Positions 17,533 to 26,562 of a stretch of 64,000 bases of DNA are shown here, piece by piece. Origin of the DNA: Bacillus sp. 1NLA3E (GTDB lineage Bacteria > Bacillota > Bacilli > Bacillales > Cytobacillaceae); NCBI RefSeq assembly GCF_000242895.2, contig NC_021171.1:1584001-1648000 (forward strand). Direction: 5' to 3'. The stretch's first letter is position 1. Each line of letters begins with the position of its first letter. The position numbers were made by a program, and so were the translations under genes. The notes below the pieces were generated by a model. That model was not told where the DNA came from and ran no database searches. It saw nothing but the letters and a program-made list of their open reading frames with translations.

Positions 17533-18231
17533 GTGAAAAAACCATTAATATTAATTGCAGATGATGAAATAAGGCTGAGAAAGCTTGTTTCCGACTTCCT
17601 ATTAAACTCGAGTTATGGAGTATTAACTGCTGCGGATGGAAAGCAGGCATATGACATTTTTATGGAGGATCGACATAAAATTGATCTTATTATTCTAGAC
17701 GTCATGATGCCGCAAATGGATGGTTGGGAAGTTTTAAAAGAAATAAAAAAAATATCATCGGTTCCTGTTATCATGCTTACGGCAAAATCAGAAGAAACGG
17801 ATCAACTTCAAGGGTTTAAACTTGGTGCAAACGATTATGTTACCAAACCCTTCTCCCCAAGTGTTCTAGTGGCAAGAGTTGAAAATCTTTTGAAACGCTC
17901 AGGGAAAATTGGTGGCGAACGACTTGGATTAGGAAATCTTTCAATCGATTTAATTGAACATGTAGTATATATTGACAACTGTCTAATTGAATTGACTCCA
18001 AAGGAATTCGATTTATTAGTCTATTTCATTCAAAATGAAGGCATCGCGTTATCAAGGGATAATGTATTGAATGCGGTCTGGAACCACGATTATTTTGGTG
18101 ATCTGCGGACTGTGGATACTCATGTTAAACAGTTGCGCGCAAAACTCGGTATTCATGGTGGTTATATTCAGACAGTCAGAGGAATTGGATATAGAATGAG
18201 GTGCAAGGATGAGGATATCGATAAGAGTTAA
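17533..18231 (+). CDS. OmpR-family response regulator
   Basis: A 232-residue two-component regulator. The receiver domain (about 1-120) carries the acidic pair in IADDE, phospho-acceptor Asp in LIILDVMMPQMDGW, T in MLTAKS and K in YVTKPFSP. The C-terminal winged helix ends TVDTHVKQLRAKLG..IQTVRGIGYRM. Start is GTG 17533 after GAGAGGAA. Its last 23 bases overlap the histidine kinase gene. It probably controls itself and the export operon at 19837 via the CATCACAAA repeats. Confidence 0.9.
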   Translation: MKKPLILIADDEIRLRKLVSDFLLNSSYGVLTAADGKQAYDIFMEDRHKIDLIILDVMMPQMDGWEVLKEIKKISSVPVIMLTAKSEETDQLQGFKLGANDYVTKPFSPSVLVARVENLLKRSGKIGGERLGLGNLSIDLIEHVVYIDNCLIELTPKEFDLLVYFIQNEGIALSRDNVLNAVWNHDYFGDLRTVDTHVKQLRAKLGIHGGYIQTVRGIGYRMRCKDEDIDKS

Positions 18232-19678
18232 ATTATTTTTTATACTAACATCCATTATCCTTCTATTTGTTATTATAACGCAGTTTTTTGGTATCTTTTT
18301 CTTAGAGGATTTTTACATCTCTTCTAAAAAGACGACATTAAAGGAAAGTCTTGGGCAAGTGCAAAAAATATTATCTAAAAAAAATGATTATGAAGAACAC
18401 CTTACAGCCCTTCAAAATAATAAAAACATTAATATCATCATTACCGACAAGGAATACAATGTCATTTTCATGACAGCTCTTTTAAATCGTAAGGATAAAA
18501 ACCAGCTTCCCGATCCCAAATTACCAGATAAACGTGATAAACATATAAAAGATTTTAGAGAAAACTTTACTAATCTGCCAAAGATCGTCACCCGCACCGA
18601 CCCACGGATGAACACGGAATTCTTGAGTTTATTTTCCAGAATAAAACTTCCAGATGGTGCCAACGGATATATTGAAATTAGTTCATCAATCGATGCCATG
18701 AAAGACAGCGTTAAAGCAGCAAGTGATTTTATCCTATATTTATCATTATTGGTCACCTTAATTGGGACGATCACGATTTTTTATGTATCAACGAAGATTT
18801 CAAAACCAATTGTCAAAATCGCCAGGTTAACCGCTGATATGGCAAAGTTGGACTTTTCACAAAGGATTGATTTCAACTCAAATGATGAGATAGGAGATCT
18901 TGGTAAAAATATTAATTTACTTTCAGTAAAGTTAGATAAAACACTTAATGAGCTTGCAACCGCTAATATACAGCTTAAAGAAGATATCAAGACGAAAGAA
19001 AGAATCGATCAATCAAGAAAGGAATTAATTGCCAATGTATCGCATGAACTAAAAACTCCTATTTCACTCATTGCAGGGTATGCGGAGGGGTTAAAGGTGA
19101 ATGTGAATACCGAGGATAAGGATTTTTATTGTGATGTCATTATTGATGAAGCAGAGCAAATGAACAGACTCGTGCTAAGCCTTTTAGACCTATCTCAGGT
19201 TGAAGGTGGATACAAACAGATGAAGAAAGAAAATATCAATGCAAGTGGACTTGTAGAAAATACTCTTGAAAAATTCAAACTGATTTTTAAAGAAAAAGGA
19301 ATTAAACTATCAGTGACCTATGAAGGAGACTGTACTGTATTTGCAGATCCAGATAGAATCGAACAAGTTTTAACGAATTACCTAACCAATGCTATGAATC
19401 ATGTCGATAATAGGAAAAGAATAATAATTCGGGCAGAAGAGCAAGCAGAAAAAGTAGTTGTGAGTGTTTTCAATACTGGAAGACCTATTCCCACTGATGA
19501 GCTTAGTAAAATCTGGGATAGCTTCTACAAAATTGATAAAGCCCGTACCCGGGAATATGGTGGTTCGGGACTAGGACTTACAATTGTAAAAGCCATCATC
19601 GAGGCACATGGTGGAAAATATGGAACAACCAATCACGAAGATATGGTTGAGTTTTGGTTTACTTTAAATAAAGAATAG
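18209..19678 (+). CDS. Sensor histidine kinase
   Basis: A 489-residue membrane kinase: TM helix near 8-30, extracytoplasmic sensor region to about 170, second TM about 172-195, HAMP linker, dimerisation helix with phospho-acceptor His (ELIANVSHELKTPISLI), and the ATPase domain with N-box YLTNAMNHV and G-box GGSGLGLTIV. It partners the overlapping response regulator. The input is unknown; a link to the neighbouring MacAB-like exporter suggests an envelope or antimicrobial signal. Confidence 0.9.
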   Translation: MRISIRVKLFFILTSIILLFVIITQFFGIFFLEDFYISSKKTTLKESLGQVQKILSKKNDYEEHLTALQNNKNINIIITDKEYNVIFMTALLNRKDKNQLPDPKLPDKRDKHIKDFRENFTNLPKIVTRTDPRMNTEFLSLFSRIKLPDGANGYIEISSSIDAMKDSVKAASDFILYLSLLVTLIGTITIFYVSTKISKPIVKIARLTADMAKLDFSQRIDFNSNDEIGDLGKNINLLSVKLDKTLNELATANIQLKEDIKTKERIDQSRKELIANVSHELKTPISLIAGYAEGLKVNVNTEDKDFYCDVIIDEAEQMNRLVLSLLDLSQVEGGYKQMKKENINASGLVENTLEKFKLIFKEKGIKLSVTYEGDCTVFADPDRIEQVLTNYLTNAMNHVDNRKRIIIRAEEQAEKVVVSVFNTGRPIPTDELSKIWDSFYKIDKARTREYGGSGLGLTIVKAIIEAHGGKYGTTNHEDMVEFWFTLNKE

Positions 19679-19684
19679 CCTTTG

Positions 19685-19716
19685 ACAGCTCCTAAAATCC
19701 AGGGGCTGTTTTTTTC
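19685..19716 (+). terminator. Terminator after the sensor kinase
   Basis: CAGCTCC and GGGGCTG pair and are followed by TTTTTTTC. Confidence 0.65.
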
Positions 19717-19764
19717 TATCTATCATACTTTTGCTATATATCTTTAATAGTTTATTAAAGGAAT

Positions 19765-19786
19765 CTTCACATAGCCATCACAAACT
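19765..19786 (+). promoter_or_regulatory. Tandem 11-bp response-regulator sites, export operon promoter
   Basis: CTTCACATAGC (19765-19775) is followed directly by CATCACAAACT (19776-19786). The second unit is identical to the one at 17476, and the 11-bp spacing is the same. Confidence 0.5.
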
Positions 19787-19836
19787 ATTTCTAAAATAAA
19801 GACAGAACAATGCGATACAGAAAGGGTTGACTCATT

Positions 19837-21000
19837 TTGAAAAAACAAGCAATAGCAATTATTTTATCCTGTTCTTTAGGGATGTCATTATTGGCGGGAT
19901 GTTCCGCCCAAGAAACTGAAACAGCTGCCGTAAAAACGACCGAACAAAAAGTGATGAAAGGAAATTTAGAAATTGGACTTTCTGCTGATGGAAAAATAAG
20001 CCGTTCTCTTACCAATTTGAATTTTGAAGTGTCTGGTACTGTCAAGAAGATTAATGTTCAGGTAGGACAAACGGTAAAAGCTGGAGACATTCTGGCTGAA
20101 CTTGACGATACAGATCTTCAACTTGCAGTCACTCAAGCAGAAAATGCATTAAGCAAGGCACAAGCAAACTATACTGATGCTGTTAATCAGCGGGAAATCA
20201 ATGTTATGGACTCTAAAATTAAGGTTGATCAAGCAAAAACAAAATGGGATGCAAATTCTACTGATACTTCTCTTAAGGCAGCCTATGATCTTGAGTTGAA
20301 AAAATACCAGACCTTGGTCAACAGTAACTCGACCATACAGAACGCTAAATTAAGTATAGAAGAATCGAAAAACGATCTTCAGGAAGCAAAGAATAATTTG
20401 AACAAGATTTATCAAAAAGCTCCTATTGATGGAGAAATCCTAAAAACGAACTATAAAGTGGGAGAAGTGGTGACGGGAAGTCAATCCGGAAGTCAGGCCG
20501 GAACCAATAATGCATCTTCTACCTCAGGTACTGCCTTTATGACTATACAAGATCCTACTGTCATCTATGTGAAAGCAAGTGCTTCAGAGACTGATATTTC
20601 AGGGATTGAAAACGGTCAACAAATGAGAGTTGCTATAGACTCCGTATCTTTGGAAAATGTTCCGGGTGAAGTGGTTTCCGTCAGTGATATTCCAACAACC
20701 GACAGCTCAGGGGTTGTTACTTATGAAGTTACCGGCAAACTTACTGATCCAAATCCAATTATTAAAGATGGGATGACTTCCTTTATTACCTTCTTAAAGA
20801 AGGAAAAAACGAATGTTCTTCTCGTACCAAACAAAGCAATCTTTGTTGAAGATGGCAAGCAATATGTCAATGTTAAAAAATCTTCTGGAAAAACAGAAAA
20901 AAGAACGATTACCGGTGGATTAACGAATGGAATCCAAACCGAAGTTGTGGAAGGCCTTAAACAAGGAGAGACCGTTGTCATAGGTGGTGTTACAAAATGA
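19837..21000 (+). CDS. MacA/YknX-like efflux adaptor lipoprotein
   Basis: A 387-residue HlyD-type membrane-fusion protein. Signal peptide with lipobox LLAGC; a biotinyl-lipoyl-like half-motif (VSGTVKKINVQVGQTVKAGDILAELDD), a coiled-coil hairpin around residues 95-190, the second lipoyl half (YQKAPIDGEILKTNYKVGEVV) and beta-barrel domains. In MacAB/YknWXYZ-type systems it links the ABC permease to exported amphipathic substrate. TTG 19837 start. It is the first gene of a four-gene operon; its stop overlaps the permease start by four bases. Confidence 0.87.
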   Translation: MKKQAIAIILSCSLGMSLLAGCSAQETETAAVKTTEQKVMKGNLEIGLSADGKISRSLTNLNFEVSGTVKKINVQVGQTVKAGDILAELDDTDLQLAVTQAENALSKAQANYTDAVNQREINVMDSKIKVDQAKTKWDANSTDTSLKAAYDLELKKYQTLVNSNSTIQNAKLSIEESKNDLQEAKNNLNKIYQKAPIDGEILKTNYKVGEVVTGSQSGSQAGTNNASSTSGTAFMTIQDPTVIYVKASASETDISGIENGQQMRVAIDSVSLENVPGEVVSVSDIPTTDSSGVVTYEVTGKLTDPNPIIKDGMTSFITFLKKEKTNVLLVPNKAIFVEDGKQYVNVKKSSGKTEKRTITGGLTNGIQTEVVEGLKQGETVVIGGVTK

Positions 21001-22256
21001 AATTAGTTGAGCAGTTACGTTCCGTTATGCTCAGCGTATCTACTAATAAATTTAGGGTATTCCTGACATCGCTCGGAATCATTATAGGTACCTTTACCAT
21101 TATCATGGTGGTCGGTATCGGAAAAGCCAGTGAAAAAGCCGTAGAAGACCAGTATAAGCGGCTTTCTGTTGAAAGCATTACAATATCAAAGGTCCGTGGA
21201 CCTGGCAAGGGCATGGGCACTACCTCATCGAAATCTCTTACAAAACAAGATGCTCTTAAAATGTCTGAAGAGCTTACACATGTTAAGAGTGTTGGAATTA
21301 GCACGGGGACATCATCAGACATTGCAAACGGGTCAACATCTTCGACTGTAAATATCCAAGGAATCAATGAAGCTTATGCAGACATCACCAATTTGACTCC
21401 AATAAGCGGGGATTTATTTACAGATGAAGATGGGCTAATTAGAAACAAAGTGGTCGTACTTGGTTACAATTTAGCGGATCTTTTGTTTGATGGTGACATC
21501 AATGCTGCTGTAGGTACAAAGATCATGGTAAAAGGGTCACCTTATACGGTGACAGGTGTTTTGGAGCGTATTGGAGGATCAGGCGGGATTAGCAGTGGAC
21601 CTAGCGGAATGTCAAGTTCTACTTCAGCTGACGATATGGCGTTTATCCCTTATGATGTTGCACTAAAGTATACAACCGGAACCGGTGGAACTAGAGGGGG
21701 AGGCGGCGGAATGGGTCAGGTCACCATTATCGCCCAGGCAAACGATATTAACAGCGTCCAGCCTGCCATCGAAGAAATCAAGCAGTATATTGGAGAAATA
21801 ACGGGTGATTCTGAATCGTACACGATAGTTGATGCGGGAAGTACCCTGGCTTCTGCACAGGAGACTTCAAATACCATGTCTGCCTTGTTGATAGCGGTGG
21901 CCGCTATTGTCATGGTTGTAAGTGGAATTGGAATTATGAACGTGCTAATGGTGGCAGTTAAGGAACGAACTCGTGAGATTGGAATTCTTAAAAGTATTGG
22001 AGCAGCAAGGAAAGTCATCCTAATGGAATTCTTATTTGAGGCCATTTTTATCAGTCTTTGCGGCGGGTTGCTCGGGGTATTGCTCAGTGTATTCGCGCCA
22101 TGGGTGCTGTCTTTTACTGATATAAATTATTTAGCTTCGTTTGAAGGAATTGTTCTTGGATTAGGATTTTCAGTGATTACCGGGATATTCTTTGGGTACT
22201 ATCCTGCGGCAAAAGCATCAAAGTTAAAACCAATCGAAGCATTAAATTATGATTGA
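20997..22256 (+). CDS. MacB/YknZ-like ABC transporter permease
   Basis: A 419-residue FtsX-type permease: one TM near the N terminus, a large extracellular (MacB-PCD) domain unusually rich in Gly/Ser around 195-240, and three C-terminal TM segments with the coupling motif VKERTREIGILKSIGAARK. It overlaps the adaptor gene by ATGA and works with the ATPase encoded two genes downstream. Confidence 0.88.
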   Translation: MKLVEQLRSVMLSVSTNKFRVFLTSLGIIIGTFTIIMVVGIGKASEKAVEDQYKRLSVESITISKVRGPGKGMGTTSSKSLTKQDALKMSEELTHVKSVGISTGTSSDIANGSTSSTVNIQGINEAYADITNLTPISGDLFTDEDGLIRNKVVVLGYNLADLLFDGDINAAVGTKIMVKGSPYTVTGVLERIGGSGGISSGPSGMSSSTSADDMAFIPYDVALKYTTGTGGTRGGGGGMGQVTIIAQANDINSVQPAIEEIKQYIGEITGDSESYTIVDAGSTLASAQETSNTMSALLIAVAAIVMVVSGIGIMNVLMVAVKERTREIGILKSIGAARKVILMEFLFEAIFISLCGGLLGVLLSVFAPWVLSFTDINYLASFEGIVLGLGFSVITGIFFGYYPAAKASKLKPIEALNYD

Positions 22257-22270
22257 TAGGAGTGGTAAAC

Positions 22271-22879
22271 GTGAAACTTAAACGTTTTATTAATATATTA
22301 GCATCTATTTTAATTGTTTCCTCTATTGTGGGTTGTTCAAATTCAACCTCCTCAGAGGAAAAAACGACCACAGACCAAAGTACTGATAATAAAGCAAGTG
22401 CCAATAGCAATACAAAAGCTTTTGAGAAACCTGATTTGTACGGCGAAGTTTCTGAGGTTATTGGAAATGAAGTAATCTTGAAACTATTAAAAATGCCCGA
22501 AATGCCCGCCCAAAACGGACAAAAAGGCGGTACTAACGCTGGAAATGTTGATGATAAAGGCAGTAATGTCGCTCCAAATGGTGCTAATACTGACGGAAGC
22601 GGGGGCACAGGTACCGGTTTTGGAATGAGACAAAAAGAATACACTGGAGAAGAGAAAACGATGGTGATTCCGGTGGGTACTTCTCTTGTGAAAACGACCA
22701 GAAGTGAAACTGGGATGACTGAAAGTGAAATAAGCTTGAATGAATTGAAATCTGGCTACACTTTGTCAGTTTACTATAAGAAAGATGGCAAAACCATCGA
22801 GAAAATCAGTGTAAGAAAACCGAGAACAGGCGGTGGGCAAGGTGGAGATGCAGGAGAAGGTGGAAAATTCCGTGATTAA
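22271..22879 (+). CDS. Hypothetical Gly/Asn-rich lipoprotein of the export operon
   Basis: A 202-residue secreted lipoprotein (lipobox SSIVGC) with a low-complexity N-terminal Ser/Thr/Asn linker and a Gly-rich segment in the middle (NGQKGGTNAG...GSGGTGTG). No family recognised. The small conserved parts (PDLYGEVSEVIGNEVILKLL; EISLNELKSGYTLSVYYKKD) look like a beta-rich OB-like domain. GTG 22271 has TAGGAG upstream; TTG 22253 would overlap the permease stop. Its place between permease and ATPase suggests an accessory of this exporter. Confidence 0.65.
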   Translation: MKLKRFINILASILIVSSIVGCSNSTSSEEKTTTDQSTDNKASANSNTKAFEKPDLYGEVSEVIGNEVILKLLKMPEMPAQNGQKGGTNAGNVDDKGSNVAPNGANTDGSGGTGTGFGMRQKEYTGEEKTMVIPVGTSLVKTTRSETGMTESEISLNELKSGYTLSVYYKKDGKTIEKISVRKPRTGGGQGGDAGEGGKFRD

Positions 22880-23567
22880 AATGACTGATGTCCACAAGTC
22901 ATATGGCAAGGGCGAGAATAAGGTTGAAGTTTTAAAAGGAGTGTCATTAACGGTTGAAAAAGGCGAATTTGTTGCCATTCTTGGTCCCTCAGGTTCCGGA
23001 AAAACAACATTGATGAACTTAATTGGACTGATTGATACGATTGACGACGGAGATTTTTTTCTTGATGGGGTAAATATTAAAGAGCATTCAGAAAAAAGCT
23101 ATGCCAAAGTCAGAAATGAAAAAGTTGGCTTCGTCTTTCAAAAATTTAACCTTATTTCTAAATATACCGCACTTTATAATGTAGCCCTTCCACTTCTCCT
23201 TCGAGGTGAAAGTTATAAAATGGCTAAGCAAAAAGCCACAGAAACATTAGAAAGAGTGGGAATTGGTGATCGGATTCATCACCGACCAAACCAGCTTTCG
23301 GGTGGTCAGCAACAGCGGGTTGCCATTGCTCGTGCATTGGTTGGCGAATGTCCTTTAATCTTGGCAGATGAGCCAACGGGTGCTCTTGACCAAAAGACAG
23401 GAAGGGAAGTTCTAGCTTTTATTCAAAAGCTTAACGATGAAGGAAAAACAATCATCATCATTACTCACGATGAAAGTATAGCTGCAAAAGCCAAAAGAAC
23501 AATATACGTTGAAGACGGACTGATCAAACAGTATCCCGGAAAAACAGCTCAAGAATATACTTATTAA
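22872..23567 (+). CDS. MacB/YknY-like ABC transporter ATP-binding protein
   Basis: The cytoplasmic ATPase of the exporter: Walker [11 protein letters not shown]-loop FVFQKFNLI, signature LSGGQQQR, Walker [13 protein letters not shown] and the switch His in IIIITHDES. The start is ambiguous: GTG 22872 ([12 protein letters not shown]) gives a typical N terminus and overlaps the lipoprotein stop; ATG 22848 and GTG 22833 are also in frame. It completes an adaptor-permease-lipoprotein-ATPase operon. Confidence 0.86.
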   Translation: MIKMTDVHKSYGKGENKVEVLKGVSLTVEKGEFVAILGPSGSGKTTLMNLIGLIDTIDDGDFFLDGVNIKEHSEKSYAKVRNEKVGFVFQKFNLISKYTALYNVALPLLLRGESYKMAKQKATETLERVGIGDRIHHRPNQLSGGQQQRVAIARALVGECPLILADEPTGALDQKTGREVLAFIQKLNDEGKTIIIITHDESIAAKAKRTIYVEDGLIKQYPGKTAQEYTY

Positions 23568-23596
23568 AAACGTACCTTTTTAAGGCAAGCTAGGAG

Positions 23597-23632
23597 ACAG
23601 GCACTATCAAAAAAATGATGGTGCTTTTTGCT
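23597..23632 (+). terminator. Probable terminator of the export operon
   Basis: GGCACTATCA and TGATGGTGCTTTTTGC form an imperfect hairpin with a T-run. Confidence 0.5.
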
Positions 23633-23654
23633 TTATTTCCATTTCTTTTAAAAA

Positions 23655-23848
23655 GGATATGTTAAAGCTCAATGTTGATTTTTTGCACAATGTTGATTGG
23701 AGCGGAAGGTGCGAAGACTCCTGCGGGAGCAGCGGGACAGGTGAGACCCCGCAGGCGCTTTAGCGCCGAGGAGGCTCACCGCCCGCCCCGCGGAAAGCGA
23801 AGCACCTGGAGCGGAAATCAACAGGCCCGTTAGCATAGACAATCTTAT
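23655..23848 (+). mobile_element. GC-rich MITE-like repeat, copy 3
   Basis: Core 23692-23822. The left arm resembles that of copy 2 (ATGTTAAAGC..AATGTTGATTTTTT). The right arm (GTTAGCATAGACAATCT) is the inverse of the left arm of copy 6, so this copy combines two arm types. Flanks TTTAAAAA and ATTAAAAA could be a decayed duplication, but the region is too AT-rich to be sure of the ends. Confidence 0.7.
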
Positions 23849-23944
23849 ATTAAAAAACGGGATTGATTTGATGAATAAAGGTGTTAAGGAATAAATTGTA
23901 TAGTGCATAAGTAGTAATCAAAATTTTGAAAAAGAACTCACCAG

Positions 23945-24529
23945 TTAGGAAAGTTCTCTGTTGGGGTTAAGTTTTTTTATTTCTTCAGCAATTTGATTGG
24001 CGACGGCTTCATGTCCCAATCCTTCTTCAAAAGTAATCGGTTTTCCAAAAATAACCCCCGCCGGTTTAAACCAACCACTCCTTGTACCATAAATATAGGT
24101 AGGTACAACGGGCGCTTTGCTTTTGGCAACGATAAAACCAATCCCTTTTTTTGCCTCCTGCATTTCTCCTTCTTTAGAACGAGATCCTTCGATAAAAATA
24201 GAAAATAAACCATTTTCTTTTAATATTCTTAATGTGTATTTTAGTGATTTAATGTCAGCTTGTCCTCTTTTTATTGGAAAACATCCTAATTCAGTAATAA
24301 CCCAAGAGAAAAACTTGTTTTTTAAAAAAAGTTCCTCTTTTCCCATGATATACATTTTTCGTGGGGTGTATACGCCCACTAAGGGTGCATCAAAATTACT
24401 AGAATGATTCATTGCTAAAATAGCTGAACCTTCAGGTATATTTTCTATTCCTTTAATGTTAATTCTAAATCGTATGTTTAAGAGAATTCTAACAACCGTA
24501 ATGGCAATTTTATAAAACAACCTAATCAA
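23945..24529 (-). CDS. PlsC-type lysophospholipid acyltransferase
   Basis: A 194-residue 1-acyl-glycerol-3-phosphate acyltransferase. One N-terminal hydrophobic helix precedes the catalytic NHSSNFDAP (the H-x4-D motif), then FFSWVITELGCFPIKRG and the substrate motif FIEGSRSKEGE. It makes phosphatidic acid at the inner membrane. A second, divergent PlsC-type gene lies at 28008; this one ends beside MITE copy 3. Confidence 0.87.
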   Translation of the reverse strand: MIRLFYKIAITVVRILLNIRFRINIKGIENIPEGSAILAMNHSSNFDAPLVGVYTPRKMYIMGKEELFLKNKFFSWVITELGCFPIKRGQADIKSLKYTLRILKENGLFSIFIEGSRSKEGEMQEAKKGIGFIVAKSKAPVVPTYIYGTRSGWFKPAGVIFGKPITFEEGLGHEAVANQIAEEIKKLNPNRELS

Positions 24530-24799
24530 ACCTTTCCTTATTTAAGCATGATAAAAGTATATTATGAGAATTCATATTAGTAAATATGTGTATTGCTTCA
24601 TTTGTTCAAAATGAAATATTAATCAGCCTTGAAACAGCACATGGTAGGAATTTTTATAATAGAGCTAGGGACAAAAATAAATTTTTTCTAAAATGGTCTT
24701 GACGAAATGTATTAATACTGATAACATTTTAAATTATCTTACAATAATTAAATAATAAGAAAGCTATGATTGCTATGGATCAAACTATAGCAGGAGCAG

Positions 24800-24865
24800 C
24801 TTCTGGAGAGATCGCAATTATTTGCGACGCCGAAGGGTTCACAATCTCAGGCAAAAGGACAGAAG
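24800..24865 (+). ncRNA. Glycine riboswitch aptamer (single)
   Basis: Hallmarks of the gcvT-type glycine aptamer in order: CTTCTG (P1), GGAGAG, a hairpin ATCGCAATTATTTGCGA, the conserved GCCGAAGG, TCTCAGGCAAAAGGACAGAAG closing P1. Only one complete aptamer is evident; the preceding 24765-24799 could be a reduced partner. It lies upstream of a CycA-type glycine/alanine permease gene, so glycine probably controls transporter expression. Confidence 0.88.
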
Positions 24866-24868
24866 AGT

Positions 24869-24965
24869 ACCGAATACTATTTGTTATTCTCTCGTAGAAT
24901 AGTAACCGATATTATTTGTTATTCTTAACCTTGTTGAGATTGGAGATTTCCAATCTCTTTTTTTA
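24869..24965 (+). promoter_or_regulatory. Glycine riboswitch expression platform with terminator
   Basis: The intrinsic terminator GAGATTGG..CCAATCTC plus seven Ts is at 24936-24965. Upstream, ACCGAATACTATTTGTTATT (24869) and ACCGATATTATTTGTTATT (24905) are near-direct repeats, and TACTATT can pair with AATAGTA between them. Competing structures of this sort could link aptamer state to termination. Confidence 0.65.
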
Positions 24966-25056
24966 TTGTGTTTTTTACTTGGTTCATTTTTTCATCTGCA
25001 AGAAAAAGAATAATCGTTATATTTTTTACTATCAAATTAGATATGGGGGAATTAGG

Positions 25057-26421
25057 GTGGCACAGAAAGAGTTAAAGAGAGATCTGAAAAATCGGCACGT
25101 CCAATTAATCGCCATTGGCGGAACGATTGGAACAGGATTATTTTTAGGATCAGGGAAAGCAATCCAATTAGCTGGTCCATCTATCATCCTAGCCTATTTA
25201 ATCGTTGGAATCGCCTGCTTTTTTGTCATGAGGGCTTTGGGAGAACTACTTTTATCAAATGCTGGTTATCATTCATTTACGGATTTTGCTGTGGATTATA
25301 TTGGACCATGGGCAGGTTATGTAACTGGTTGGACATATTGGTTTTGTTGGATTATGACTGCTATGGCTGATATTATCGCCGTTGGTGTTTATGTACAATA
25401 TTGGTTTGATATCCCTCAATGGGTACCGGCTTTAGCGGTTTTAGTTATTTTATTGGGGCTGAATTTGCTGACAGTAAAACTTTTTGGTGAGTTAGAGTTT
25501 TGGTTTGCCATCATTAAAGTGGTAACGATTCTTGCACTGATTGCAATTGGGGTTGTATTGCTAGTGATGGGTTTCAAAACAGATGCTGGAACGGTTTCTG
25601 TAAAGAATCTATGGGAATTTGGCGGTCTTTTTCCAAATGGAGTATCCGGCTTCTTACTATCGTTTCAAATGGTTGTTTTTGCTTTTGTCGGTGTTGAATT
25701 AGTCGGGATATCAGCGGCCGAAACGGCAAATCCCAAAAAAAATATTCCATCTGCAATTAATAAAATTCCGTTGAGGATCCTGTTTTTCTATGTGGGCGCA
25801 CTCGTGATTCTTTTATGCATAAATCCGTGGACGCAATTGAATGCGGCTAATAGTCCTTTTGTAAAGACATTTAGTTTAGTGGGAATTCCAATTGCTGCCG
25901 GAATCATTAATTTTGTGGTCTTAACATCAGCAGCTTCTGCCTGTAATAGTGGTTTGTTTTCAACAAGCCGAATTTTATATAATTTAAGCCGTAATGAACA
26001 GGGGCCAGCAAAATTTGCTAAATTAAATAAAAACCATGTTCCTAGTAGCGCTTTGTTTACATCAACGCTTGTTCTTTCCGGTGGAGCTCTCTTGAGTAAG
26101 CTAGTTCCGGAACAAGCTTTTGGGATTGTGACGACTATTAGTGCGATTTGCTTTATATGGGTATGGAGTATTATTTTAATTTCTCATATCCGTTATACGA
26201 AATCTCGCCCAGATTTACGGGAAAAATCGATTTTTAAAGCACCGCTCACACCATTTATTAATTATGCTGTGCTCACATTTTTTGCTTTTCTGCTAATTGT
26301 TATGTTATTTGCCGAAGCAACCCGTACCGCCTTATTAATGACACCGCTATGGTTCGTACTATTATTTACCTTGTATTCTTTCAGAAAGAAAAAGGAAAAA
26401 GCGATAAGGTTAACTGCTTAA
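25057..26421 (+). CDS. cycA: CycA-type amino acid permease (glycine/D-alanine/D-serine)
   Basis: A 454-residue APC-superfamily symporter with about twelve TM segments. The N terminus KELKRDLKNRHVQLIAIGGTIGTGLFLGSGK and the GELEFWFAIIKV segment match the AAT family, most closely CycA. GTG 25057 is the start (GGGGGA upstream). The open frame extends back to 24916 through the riboswitch terminator, which cannot be coding. Control by the upstream glycine riboswitch supports glycine as a substrate. Confidence 0.9.
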   Translation: MAQKELKRDLKNRHVQLIAIGGTIGTGLFLGSGKAIQLAGPSIILAYLIVGIACFFVMRALGELLLSNAGYHSFTDFAVDYIGPWAGYVTGWTYWFCWIMTAMADIIAVGVYVQYWFDIPQWVPALAVLVILLGLNLLTVKLFGELEFWFAIIKVVTILALIAIGVVLLVMGFKTDAGTVSVKNLWEFGGLFPNGVSGFLLSFQMVVFAFVGVELVGISAAETANPKKNIPSAINKIPLRILFFYVGALVILLCINPWTQLNAANSPFVKTFSLVGIPIAAGIINFVVLTSAASACNSGLFSTSRILYNLSRNEQGPAKFAKLNKNHVPSSALFTSTLVLSGGALLSKLVPEQAFGIVTTISAICFIWVWSIILISHIRYTKSRPDLREKSIFKAPLTPFINYAVLTFFAFLLIVMLFAEATRTALLMTPLWFVLLFTLYSFRKKKEKAIRLTA

Positions 26422-26455
26422 ACGGTCTCATATTTAACCGCTGAGTAATGTTTTT

Positions 26456-26495
26456 AAAACCTCCTACTATTAAATTAAAGTAGGGGGTTTTTTTA
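26456..26495 (+). terminator. Terminator after cycA
   Basis: AACCTCCTACT and AGTAGGGGGTTTTTTT. Confidence 0.75.
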
Positions 26496-26562
26496 TGAAT
26501 TCTCCAATGATAAAATTGCACTTTAATAGGAAGCAAAAATAACGGGAACTTCAGGTGATAAA

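Noticed and set aside
23647-23856. TTTAAAAA/ATTAAAAA as target duplication of MITE copy 3
   Set aside because: Seven of eight bases match, but the flanks are so AT-rich and the right end so uncertain that chance is a fair explanation.
24916-25056. N-terminal extension of the CycA frame
   Set aside because: It overlaps the riboswitch terminator; GTG 25057 with a good ribosome site gives the normal family N terminus.
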